64,000 bases of DNA. It comes from Imhoffiella purpurea. Its GTDB lineage: Bacteria; Pseudomonadota; Gammaproteobacteria; Chromatiales; Chromatiaceae. The position numbers and the translations under genes were made by a program. Of this stretch, positions 19,842 to 27,087 are shown piece after piece. Under the pieces are notes generated by a model. That model was not told the DNA's origin. It saw nothing but the letters and a program-made list of their open reading frames with translations, and searched no databases. Each line of letters begins with the position of its first letter. The stretch's first letter is position 1. Location: contig NZ_AONC01000021.1 in the NCBI RefSeq assembly GCF_000585215.1, positions 50,814 to 114,813 of the forward strand. The letters are read 5' to 3'.

Positions 19842-20636
19842 ATGCTCGAGATCCGAGACCTGAGCTGCGGCTACGGCCGGCGCACCGTGCTGAGCGGTAT
19901 CTCCTTCAGCCTGGCGGCGGGCGAGCTGCTCTGTCTGCTGGGCCCGAACGGGGTCGGCAAGACCACCCTCTTCAAGACCCTGCTCGGCCTGCTGCCGGCG
20001 CACGGCGGCGAGGTCCGCCTGGACGGACAGCCGATCGGCCGCTGGTCGCGCCGGCGCTTCGCCCGCCGGGTCGGCTACGTCCCACAGGCCCACACCCCGC
20101 CCTTCCCCTTCAAGGTCCGGCAGGTCGTCGCCATGGGCCGCACGGCACATCTGGCCGCCTTCGCCGCCCCCGGCCGCGCCGATCTGGACATCGCCGAGGC
20201 CGCCCTGGAGACCTTGGGCATCGCCGCCCTGGCCGAGGCCACCTACACCGAGATCAGCGGCGGCGAGCGCCAGCTCGTGCTCATCGCCCGGGCGCTGGCC
20301 CAGCAGCCGCGGCTCCTCGTCATGGACGAGCCGACGGCCAATCTCGACTATGGCAACCAGCTGCGGGTGATGGCGCACGTACGGCGCATCGTCGGCACGC
20401 AGGGGCTTGGCGTCATCCTCACCACCCACGATCCCAACCAGGCCCTGCTGCACGCCACCCGCGCACTGGTCCTGGAGCGCGACCGACGCTACGGGCTCGG
20501 CACGCCCGCCGAGGTCGTCGACGACGGGTATCTGCGCCGCACCTACGGCGTCGAGACCGAGATCATCGACCTCGCCCGTCCGTGCGGAACGCCGCGCCGC
20601 ATCTGCGTTCCCGCCGAGATCGGTGTTCGGCCATGA
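19842..20636 (+). CDS. ABC transporter ATP-binding protein (FecE/BtuD/MolC type)
   Basis: 264-aa ATPase partner of the preceding permease, 16 bp downstream. Walker A GPNGVGKTT, Q-loop (YVPQAH), signature ISGGERQL, Walker B LLVMDEPTANLD and the switch His in TTHDPN are all intact. ATG 19842 is preferred over ATG 19827 because GGGGA sits at the right distance before it. One ATPase gene and one permease gene are encoded, as in BtuCD/MolBC where each works as a homodimer. Confidence 0.93.
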   Translation: MLEIRDLSCGYGRRTVLSGISFSLAAGELLCLLGPNGVGKTTLFKTLLGLLPAHGGEVRLDGQPIGRWSRRRFARRVGYVPQAHTPPFPFKVRQVVAMGRTAHLAAFAAPGRADLDIAEAALETLGIAALAEATYTEISGGERQLVLIARALAQQPRLLVMDEPTANLDYGNQLRVMAHVRRIVGTQGLGVILTTHDPNQALLHATRALVLERDRRYGLGTPAEVVDDGYLRRTYGVETEIIDLARPCGTPRRICVPAEIGVRP

Positions 20637-20639
20637 CGC

Positions 20640-20768
20640 CTATCCAGGATCCCCGCGATTCGAGCCGATCACGCAGGCGTCGAGCCCCCGAAAATTGGGT
20701 ATCCGCTTTTTGAATATCTCGGGGCGTTTCTCGGCCCAATCGTTGAGCGTTTCAAAACGTGGAGCCAT
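20640..20768 (-). CDS. Possible 42-aa small protein downstream of the desaturase gene
   Basis: Short ORF (MAPRFETLNDWAEKRPE...) starting 10 bp after the stop of the carotenoid-type desaturase, with a purine-rich GAGGGCCAAGG before its ATG. The composition is protein-like (charged, with IFKKRIPNF). I recognise no family. It may be a small accessory protein or the remnant of a longer gene cut by rearrangement. Confidence 0.3.
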   Translation of the reverse strand: MAPRFETLNDWAEKRPEIFKKRIPNFRGLDACVIGSNRGDPG

Positions 20769-20777
20769 CCTTGGCCC

Positions 20778-22178
20778 TCAACGGGATCGCTTCAATAGGT
20801 CCACAGCAAACTTTCCCGAGCGGATCACGAGCGGCACCCCATTCCCCGGCTGAACGGTCGCACCGGCGTAGTAGAGGTTCCGCAGCCGCTTGTCCGCGTT
20901 GTATTCCCTGAACCCCACGAAGGGATTGTGCAGACCGGAGAGCCCGAAGACGGAGCCGCCGGTATTGTTGAAGCAAGACTCGAAGTCGTCGGGCGCGAGG
21001 ATCTTCTTCGCGGCCGGACGGATCGTCTCGCCCGTCATCCGCTCGATCTGCCTCAGTGCGTTCTCGAACACCTGTTCCTTGTCGGCCCAGTCATGCTCCT
21101 GCGTGCTGGGCAGCACCCCGACGATGAAGAGACTCTCGCATCCCTCGGGGGCACATTCGCCGTCGGTCTTCGAGGCCGTGCACAGATAGAGCGGATACTC
21201 GCGAGGAACGCCGCCCGCGTCGATCAGGCGGTGCGCCGCCGGATAGTCCCTGGGGATGAGGAAGGTGTGGTGCGTGAAGGGCAGCCTTCGGTCCACGGCG
21301 ACGGCGGCGGCGAAATAGGCATGAGCCGCCTTCTTGCGGGACGCCCTTCCGAGAAGGGACTGGATGTGGTTGAAGTCGGCCGTGGCGATGAATGCATCGG
21401 CCGCATACCCATCGCCGACGCTCACCACGCGATCGCCCTCGGTCTCGATGCGTTCGACCTCGGTCTGGAAGGCGAACTCCACCCCCATCTCCAGGGCCCC
21501 TCTGTACATCCTGTCGGCGATGGCGTAGATGCCGCCCTTGGGATAGTGGATCCCGTCCTGAAGCATGAGGAAGGGGACGAAGGCGGCGATCGCGGGCGAT
21601 TGGCGTATCGGATGCTCGGTATAGGACGGATAGGTCGACAGCAGGGCGCGCAGGACCTCGTTGCCGAAATGCCTGGCCGCGTATTCCGAGGCGCTCAGAC
21701 GCGGATCGATGAGGGCGGCGATCCTCAGAAGACGTGGATTCATGATTCCGAGCAGCCCCTTGACGGGCCGCTTGAACAATGACGCCCGCACGTCCGCGAT
21801 GACCCGCTCCATCTTCCGGGCGATCCTGGAGAAGGTCGCGGCATCCTCCGGGGCCAGGCGTCTCACCATCTCCAGCGCCGCGCCAGGACCCGCGTCCATG
21901 GTCCAGCATCGATCCTCGAGCCAGACCGAGAACATCGGCGAGACCGCCTCGAATTCCAGCGGCTCCTGACCCGCGAGGCGCAGCACCTCGTCGATGATCC
22001 ATGTCTCGATGATCATGGACGGGCCCATGTCGAAGGTGAAACCCGCGTGTCTCCATTGCCACAGCTTCCCGCCGGGCGATGGATTCTTCTCGACGACCTG
22101 GACCTCGTATCCCTCGGCCCGGGCATGGATTGCGGCGCTGAGGCCGGCCAGGCCGGCACCGATGACGATGACTTTCAT
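20778..22178 (-). CDS. CrtI-type FAD-dependent desaturase / phytoene-desaturase family oxidoreductase
   Basis: 466-aa flavoprotein. The N-terminus MKVIVIGAGLAGLSAAIHA is the dinucleotide-binding fold, followed by VVEKNPSPGGKLW and FDMGPSMI, typical of CrtI enzymes; the C-terminus has LYYAGATVQPGNGVPLVI, the usual second FAD motif. ATG 22178 follows GGGGAG at a good distance. CrtI-family enzymes desaturate or isomerise carotenoids at the membrane. No other crt gene is nearby, so the exact reaction, and whether the substrate is a carotenoid at all, is open. It is convergent with the ABC transporter genes. Confidence 0.85.
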   Translation of the reverse strand: MKVIVIGAGLAGLSAAIHARAEGYEVQVVEKNPSPGGKLWQWRHAGFTFDMGPSMIIETWIIDEVLRLAGQEPLEFEAVSPMFSVWLEDRCWTMDAGPGAALEMVRRLAPEDAATFSRIARKMERVIADVRASLFKRPVKGLLGIMNPRLLRIAALIDPRLSASEYAARHFGNEVLRALLSTYPSYTEHPIRQSPAIAAFVPFLMLQDGIHYPKGGIYAIADRMYRGALEMGVEFAFQTEVERIETEGDRVVSVGDGYAADAFIATADFNHIQSLLGRASRKKAAHAYFAAAVAVDRRLPFTHHTFLIPRDYPAAHRLIDAGGVPREYPLYLCTASKTDGECAPEGCESLFIVGVLPSTQEHDWADKEQVFENALRQIERMTGETIRPAAKKILAPDDFESCFNNTGGSVFGLSGLHNPFVGFREYNADKRLRNLYYAGATVQPGNGVPLVIRSGKFAVDLLKRSR

Positions 22179-22338
22179 CCAGTCTCCCCAAGAGGTTTGA
22201 CGCCCGAACGAAAAAGGGCTTCCAGCCGCCGGTTTATGGAAAACAGCGGATCGGCCATTGAAAAAGTCCCGCCGAGACTCAGCCTTCGGGTAAGAGCGCC
22301 AGCCGCTCCTTGCGTACCCTGAAACAGCCGGTTTGTAG

Positions 22339-22363
22339 GTTGGGCCGAGGTACGAGGCCCAAC
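22339..22363. repeat. Short palindromic intergenic element
   Basis: Inverted repeat GTTGGGCC (22339-22346) / GGCCCAAC (22356-22363) around a 9-nt loop, between the desaturase and CAP genes. GTAGGTTGGG-type palindromes of this kind are often dispersed in gammaproteobacterial intergenic DNA (REP-like). Confidence 0.45.
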
Positions 22364-22388
22364 AAGACGTCTGAAGACGGAGGCACAG

Positions 22389-23276
22389 ATGATCGAGACA
22401 CGCAGAACCAGATCGAGCCGAGCCGGCATATCGCCGAACGGCGAACGCGACGCCGACGGCATGGAGGTCTCGCCCAACCCGGCCTCCCGATTCCTCTGGC
22501 GGCATACCGCCCTGCTCGGCCTCTGCTCATTGTTGATCGGCGGCATCATCGGCCTCGCCCCGTCTCTCGCGCAAGAAGGCGGCGGCACGGTGCCGAACAG
22601 CCCTACCGGTCTGGACGATGCGCAGCTTTCCACGGCGGCCGACGAGATCGTCGCGCGTACCAACGCGTTCAGACGCGCCAATGACCTGGATCCGCTGCAC
22701 AGGAACGAGACGCTCGCACGCACGTCCCAGTCGTTCGCCGACTTCATGGCCCGCACCGACCGCTATGGCCATCACGCCGACGGCAGCAGCCCGGCGGCCC
22801 GAGCCAAGCGCCATGGCTACGACTACTGCGTCATCGCCGAGAACATCGCCTATGCCTACTCCTCGGCCGGGCTCAGCCGCCCCCAGGTCGTCGACACCTC
22901 CATGAAGGGCTGGCGCGAATCCCCTGGGCATCGAGAGAACATGCTCGATCCGGACGTGACCCAGATCGGCGTCGCCGCGGCCCGGAGCGACTCGAGCGAA
23001 CGCATCTATCTGGTGCAGATGTTCGGACGCCCGAATTCCCAGCGCATCGGCTTCCAGATCGAGAACCTCTCGTCCACCAAGGTCGAATACAGCCTCGGAG
23101 ACCAGCGCTATCCCTTGCGGCCCGGCCATACCCGGTTGCACAGACGCTGTCGCGATGAGCCATTGCGCATCCACTGGCCCGACCGCGCGGAGGACCGAAC
23201 CCTCGATCCCGTCGACGACGGGCAATATCGCATCGAAAGCGCCGCATCCGGCGATCTGCAGCTCCTGACCCAATGA
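22389..23276 (+). CDS. Secreted/anchored CAP-domain (SCP-like) protein
   Basis: 295-aa protein. After a charged N-terminus, a hydrophobic segment at about 38-60 (HTALLGLCSLLIGGIIGLAPSLAQ) acts as signal or anchor. The CAP domain spans about 80-220, with the cavity residues in AENIAYAY, GWRESPGHRENML and QIGVAAARSD. The C-terminal about 75 residues are a separate basic module of unknown function. Bacterial CAP proteins are exported; their biochemical role is mostly unknown. GGAGG precedes the ATG. Confidence 0.85.
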   Translation: MIETRRTRSSRAGISPNGERDADGMEVSPNPASRFLWRHTALLGLCSLLIGGIIGLAPSLAQEGGGTVPNSPTGLDDAQLSTAADEIVARTNAFRRANDLDPLHRNETLARTSQSFADFMARTDRYGHHADGSSPAARAKRHGYDYCVIAENIAYAYSSAGLSRPQVVDTSMKGWRESPGHRENMLDPDVTQIGVAAARSDSSERIYLVQMFGRPNSQRIGFQIENLSSTKVEYSLGDQRYPLRPGHTRLHRRCRDEPLRIHWPDRAEDRTLDPVDDGQYRIESAASGDLQLLTQ

Positions 23277-23408
23277 GACGATCGGGCACGCCCAAAGGTT
23301 CGCACCGAAGAGTCCCGCCCGATCGGGTCGCGCAACGCCGAGGATGCGCCGGAGGACCTTGAACGGAAGTGGCGATCGAAACGCCGACGGTCGGTCGTCC
23401 CCGGCCCC

Positions 23409-23888
23409 TCAGGCACGTGGCTCGCCGTCCCCGGGCAGCTCCAGATAGTCGAGACACTCCGGCGGCAGCGCGTGACGGCACCGGCGCAGGATCCTGGCCT
23501 CCTGCTCCGGGGTGAGATGGGTCTTGTGGTCGCCGGTCTCCCCCTTGCGGATGAAGCCTCCGGGACGGAACATCGGGCGACCGTCGGCATCGCGACCGGC
23601 GAAACGCTCGCTGTTGGCCTTCATCCAGCCAAACGAGGCGTAATGCGCGGCCCGCTCCAGGACGTCGCGCGTCGAGGACCAGCCGAGGAAGCCGGAGATC
23701 CGCGCAATGGAACCCGGGAGATCGGCCTTGAGATCTTCGTAGCGCAGCATCAGGACGTTGTCCCGATCGCGATGCGGCCACCGGACCACGTCAGTGCGTC
23801 GGCCGGGAGACTTCCCCGAGCACTTCGCCGCCGAGTTCCAGTCCAGGCGAGCGGATGTCGAGATCGCCGATCGAGACGACGCCGACAC
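23409..23888 (-). pseudogene. C-terminal remnant of a sulfotransferase
   Basis: The frame contains WPHRDRDNVLMLRYEDLK followed by the GFLG segment, a clear sulfotransferase C-terminal block (3'-phosphate binding and helix), and FRKGETGDHKTHLTPEQ-like residues that close the domain. The N-terminal P-loop (PKSGTTW type) is absent in all nearby frames, and upstream of the match the frame turns into unrelated low-quality sequence. It is a decayed fragment, probably not functional. Confidence 0.7.
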
Positions 23889-24079
23889 AGCGCTCGCATG
23901 GACGCCCCAATGACCCGATCGACATGACCGAGCAAAAATGCCAGCAGAGAATGGATACTGATTTCAAAGGCATCGATGTCAGATCGACGCGGGGATTCGG
24001 ACACAGAGGCTGGATGCCGCGCGCGTTGTCATGACAATGTCTGGCAGATATCATGGCGTCTCCTCAACCGGAGACGCCC

Positions 24080-24370
24080 ATGCCGAATCCTCAAGCCCGA
24101 AGCACGAAGCTCGATCTGCGGATCACGCCCGAGGCGAAGGCGCGGCTCGCTGCCGCGGCCAGGGAGCGCCATCAGTCGGTGAGCCAGTTCGTGTTGAGCA
24201 GCGCACTGGAGCGTGCCGACGAGACGCTGGCCGATCGGCAGCATTTTGGACTCGACGCCGAGCGCTGGAACGCCTTCATGGCCGCGCTCGAGATGCCGCC
24301 CCGCGCCCTACCGCGCCTCGAGCGTCTCTTGCGCGAGCCGACGCCCTTCGATCCGCCCGACCCGGCATGA
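24080..24370 (+). CDS. TacA-like (DUF1778) antitoxin
   Basis: 96-aa ribbon-helix-helix antitoxin (TKLDLRITPEAKARLAAAARERHQSVSQFVLSSAL). ATG 24080 follows CCGGAG. The C-terminal half (LDAERWNAFMAALEMPPRALP) is the usual toxin-binding tail of DUF1778 proteins. Its stop overlaps the start of the GNAT toxin gene. It neutralises the acetyltransferase and autoregulates the pair. Confidence 0.9.
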   Translation: MPNPQARSTKLDLRITPEAKARLAAAARERHQSVSQFVLSSALERADETLADRQHFGLDAERWNAFMAALEMPPRALPRLERLLREPTPFDPPDPA

Positions 24371-24879
24371 CGGCCGGTTTCCGGATCGAGAAGCTGCGGC
24401 GCGACCATCCGCTCGACGGGTTCTCGAGCAGCCACGAGGCACCCGATCGCTTCCTTCTACGCCATGCATTCACCTATCAGCAGGCCAAAGCCTCGCAGAC
24501 CTATCTCGGTCTGCACGACGACGAGGTGATCGGCTTCTACACCCTGGTGGTGGGTGAGGTGTCATATGAGGATGCCCCGGAGCGACTCACCAAGGGGCTC
24601 GCCCGCCACCCCGCTCCCATCATGCTGCTCGCCCGGCTCGCAGTCGCCGCCACCTGGCAGCATCGTGGAATCGGCGCAGGACTGCTCAAAGACGCGATGC
24701 GCCGCACGCTCCAGGCCGCCGAGATCGGCGGTATCCGCGCCTTCGCCGTCCATGCCAAAGACGACGAGGCCAGACGTTTCTACGCTCACTTTGGCTTTGC
24801 GCCCTCGCCGACCGATCCGCTTCATCTGCTCCTCCTCATCAAAGACCTGCGTCCGCAACTCCCGATGTCGGACCTCTGA
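24367..24879 (+). CDS. TacT-like GNAT acetyltransferase toxin
   Basis: 170-aa GNAT protein. The acetyl-CoA loop is visible in LARLAVAATWQHRGIGAGLLKDA (about residues 93-115), and HAKDDEARRFYAHFGF is the terminal part of the fold. With its DUF1778 partner it forms a TacAT-type module, in which the toxin acetylates the amino group of charged tRNAs. A second, different copy of this module lies at 55.3-56.1 kb. Confidence 0.9.
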   Translation: MTAGFRIEKLRRDHPLDGFSSSHEAPDRFLLRHAFTYQQAKASQTYLGLHDDEVIGFYTLVVGEVSYEDAPERLTKGLARHPAPIMLLARLAVAATWQHRGIGAGLLKDAMRRTLQAAEIGGIRAFAVHAKDDEARRFYAHFGFAPSPTDPLHLLLLIKDLRPQLPMSDL

Positions 24880-25372
24880 TTGCGTCCGTGCTCGCGAGGA
24901 GCAGAATGCCGTAGGCATGAAGATCTTCGCACGGTCACAGACCGCGTCCGCGGAGCTGTTTCGCCGCCACTGGCTGGCAACATTGACCTGAGACCGCAGA
25001 GATGACCGATCCCGAGACGAGCCGTTCGGTCCAACTCGCTTGCTGACCCTGAGGCAGGAATACGCGGAAAGGAGTCAGTCGAGAGTCTGGGATGAGCGGC
25101 AAGTCACGACCCTTTGCTGTCGCTGAGCCGACGGCCCCGAGCGACAGCTGAGAATTCGACAACGGACATGGCTCTAGGCGTAGCCGTGAAGGGCGCGAGG
25201 AATGGAGGAGGGACGGGATGTTGGGACGGTACGCGGGGCCGAGATACCAGCGCAAGTTGCCGCAAGGTGAAGCAGGATGGCAGCTTGTGGCCGGGTAGAG
25301 CTCTCTTGTCCACGAGTGATATCGTTTGCGCTATAGTGCAATCACTCTTGCTCAACCCGGGTACCGAAGACC
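24880..25372. other. 493-bp intergenic stretch between two toxin-antitoxin modules
   Basis: No convincing gene. Several short overlapping frames lack domain features. Close to the next module an inverted repeat GAGTGAT ... ATCACTC (about 25312-25345) brackets a TATAGT -10-like element and is a plausible operator/promoter for the following antitoxin gene. Confidence 0.4.
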
Positions 25373-25612
25373 ATGGCATCCTTCACTGTTCGTAACCTGC
25401 CCGAAGAAACGCATCGCGCCTTGCGGGCGCGGGCGGCAGCCCATGGCCGCAGCACCGAGGCGGAAATCCGAGCCATCCTCGAACGTGCCGTCAGACCAGA
25501 TGAGCGGGTCAAGCTCGGTTCTCTGCTGGCTGAAATCGGCCGCGAAGTGGGTGGCGCGGACCTGGAAATCGAACGCGACAGGACGAGGGGCGAGCCGGTG
25601 GATCTGGGATGA
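25373..25612 (+). CDS. FitA/VapB-like ribbon-helix-helix antitoxin
   Basis: 79-aa protein with an Arc-type start (MASFTVRNLPEETHRALRARA) and RSTEAEIRAILERAV, the FitA/StbC pattern. It ends in an acidic tail that would fill the PIN toxin active site. Stop and toxin start overlap (GGATGA). Confidence 0.9.
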   Translation: MASFTVRNLPEETHRALRARAAAHGRSTEAEIRAILERAVRPDERVKLGSLLAEIGREVGGADLEIERDRTRGEPVDLG

Positions 25613-26037
25613 TCCTGATCGATACCAACGTGGTTTCCGAGCCCTTGAAGGCATCAGGCAACCCGGATGTGCGGGCCTGGTTCGATGCACAGGCCATTGA
25701 GACGCTTTACCTCTCCACGATCAGCCTCGCGGAACTGCGCTTTGGCATCGCGGTGCTGCCCGATGGGAAGCGCCGGGAGCTGCTCCAGTCCAGTCTCGAA
25801 ACGCGTGTCCTGCCCCTGTTCACTGGCCGTATCCTGGCCTTCGATGAGCCTGCATCCCAGTCCTATGCGCAACTGCGTGCCCGGGCGCGGGCCGCCGGCA
25901 TAGCCATCGCGCCAGCCGACGGCTACATCGCGGCGATCGCCGCTAGCCATGGATTCGCGGTGGCGACGCGCGACATCCAACCGTTCGAAGCGGCGGGTGT
26001 TGTCGTCATCAACCCCTGGACTTGGCAGGCTCATTGA
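25609..26037 (+). CDS. FitB/VapC-like PIN-domain toxin
   Basis: 142-aa PIN ribonuclease: MILIDTNVVSEPLK carries the first Asp, LAELRFGI the Glu, and APADGYIAAIAASHGFAVATRDIQPFEAAGV the last acidic cluster and core strand. It matches the FitB branch in length and motifs. Paired with the upstream antitoxin; it is the third of five toxin-antitoxin modules in the window. Confidence 0.92.
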   Translation: MILIDTNVVSEPLKASGNPDVRAWFDAQAIETLYLSTISLAELRFGIAVLPDGKRRELLQSSLETRVLPLFTGRILAFDEPASQSYAQLRARARAAGIAIAPADGYIAAIAASHGFAVATRDIQPFEAAGVVVINPWTWQAH

Positions 26038-26237
26038 TCCAGCGGTTCGCACCTGCCCGCGGAGCGCAACTCCAGCGTCCGCTGTGCACTTGTGACCTGC
26101 CGCTGAAGCAACGCGGCTGGACGGCAGCAAATGGCCGAGTCTTTCCGCTCAGCCGCCGTGGGCGAGTTTCCGCTGATGGGACGAAGCCACTACTGCGGGA
26201 TTCGGCCCGAATTCCACCCCGCAAGCTCTCACCCATC

Positions 26238-26252
26238 CGGTACGCATATTGC
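26238..26252 (+). promoter_or_regulatory. Probable sigma-54 promoter of the Nif11 gene
   Basis: CGGTACGCATATTGC has GG-N10-GC spacing and a good TTGC -12 element, 56 bp before the Nif11 ATG. Unlike the other promoters of the island I find no exact GTWC-N6-GWAC dyad upstream. Confidence 0.6.
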
Positions 26253-26307
26253 TGCGCCATGGTCCCAACCCGGGCGTTAACCGCCCCTTTCGGACCAGGA
26301 GCCTCCT

Positions 26308-26502
26308 ATGACCGTCGCCTCTGCCAAGGCCTATATCCAACGGATGCGCGAGGACGAGACCTTTCGCCGGACCGTCAACGACTGCGAGGACGAGGCCGCC
26401 AATTGGGCGTTTCTGCGCCACAACGGCTACGAGTTCAGCCTGCAGGAGTTCAAGGCGGCACAGGCCGAGATCTACGACGAATACGGCATCACGCCGCTCT
26501 GA
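26308..26502 (+). CDS. Nif11-domain small protein
   Basis: 64-aa protein fitting the Nif11 domain: SAKAYIQRMREDETFRRTVNDC, ANWAFLRHNGYEFSLQEFKAAQAE. Nif11 proteins were named from nif clusters of Azotobacter and cyanobacteria; related domains form leaders of some peptide natural products (NHLP/N11P). No modification enzyme or core peptide is seen here, so a nitrogen-fixation-linked role fits better. AGGAG precedes the ATG and a sigma-54-like promoter lies upstream. Confidence 0.85.
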   Translation: MTVASAKAYIQRMREDETFRRTVNDCEDEAANWAFLRHNGYEFSLQEFKAAQAEIYDEYGITPL

Positions 26503-26855
26503 TGCCCATGGCCGCACCCACCGCCAATCAGTTCTTCCATCTGCTGCTCGGCGACATCGCCATGGCGGCGGCGATCTCGACCTACGATCCCGGCTACAGC
26601 GTCGCCCAACGGCCCGGGAACTATGCCCCCGGCAGGCTGCGCGACGACTGGCTGGCCCAGGCCGGCGACGGCGCTTTGCGCCAGCGCGTGGTCGGACTCG
26701 CGAACGCCGGCATGGGCGCGCTGCAGCGCATGGAGCAGGAGACGCTCACCGCCACCGCGGCCCGCTATGGCATCCCCATCGACGCGGCGGTCGCTCAGGA
26801 GGTCGCCGAGCACTTCGAGCGTCGCCGCAACGCCGTGCTCCGCTACAGACGCTGA
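26502..26855 (+). CDS. Unknown 117-aa protein coupled to Nif11
   Basis: The ATG shares a base with the Nif11 stop (TGATG), so the two are translationally coupled. It begins MPMAAPTANQFFHLLLGDIAMAAAIS and is mostly helical, with a basic C-terminus (HFERRRNAVLRYRR). No transmembrane segment, signal peptide or known motif is visible and I do not recognise a family. Position between a sigma-54 Nif11 gene and the TonB receptor operon suggests a role in the alternative nitrogenase regulon. Confidence 0.75.
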   Translation: MPMAAPTANQFFHLLLGDIAMAAAISTYDPGYSVAQRPGNYAPGRLRDDWLAQAGDGALRQRVVGLANAGMGALQRMEQETLTATAARYGIPIDAAVAQEVAEHFERRRNAVLRYRR

Positions 26856-26881
26856 GGCCCGTTCGCGGCGGAGCATCCTCC

Positions 26882-26926
26882 GTACCCATGGGTACGGACA
26901 GGCGTCGTCCAGGTACCCACGCGTAC
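26882..26926. promoter_or_regulatory. Tandem VnfA-type sites upstream of first TonB receptor
   Basis: GTACCCATGGGTAC (26882-26895, within a perfect 16-bp palindrome) and GTACCCACGCGTAC (26913-26926) both fit GTAC-N6-GTAC exactly. Weaker copies are GTACCCGGACGTGC (26985-26998) and a half-site ending at 26970. They lie about 25-140 bp before the sigma-54 promoter. Confidence 0.8.
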
Positions 26927-27020
26927 GCCCGGTTCGCGGGGAGCCGGAAGGATCCTCGACCCATGGGTACGAAACGGCCTCGGCGTACCCGGACGTGCTC
27001 ATTCACGACGGTATCCCCAT

Positions 27021-27035
27021 TGGTACATGGCTTGC
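27021..27035 (+). promoter_or_regulatory. Sigma-54 promoter of first TonB receptor operon
   Basis: TGGTACATGGCTTGC, GG-N10-GC spacing with a perfect TTGC -12 element, 52 bp before the receptor ATG. Confidence 0.82.
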
Positions 27036-27087
27036 CATGGCTCCTCGCGAAAGGTGTCCCGCAGGGCACCTCACGAGGAGAGTATCC

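Noticed and set aside
22339..22363. VnfA or other specific operator between desaturase and CAP genes because it contains GTAC
   Set aside because: Only one GTAC core, no second half at 6-bp spacing and no sigma-54 promoter; better explained as a REP-like palindrome.
26308..26502. Nif11 protein as leader of a ribosomal peptide natural product
   Set aside because: No core peptide after a Gly-Gly motif and no lanthipeptide, cyclodehydratase or radical-SAM enzyme in the neighbourhood.
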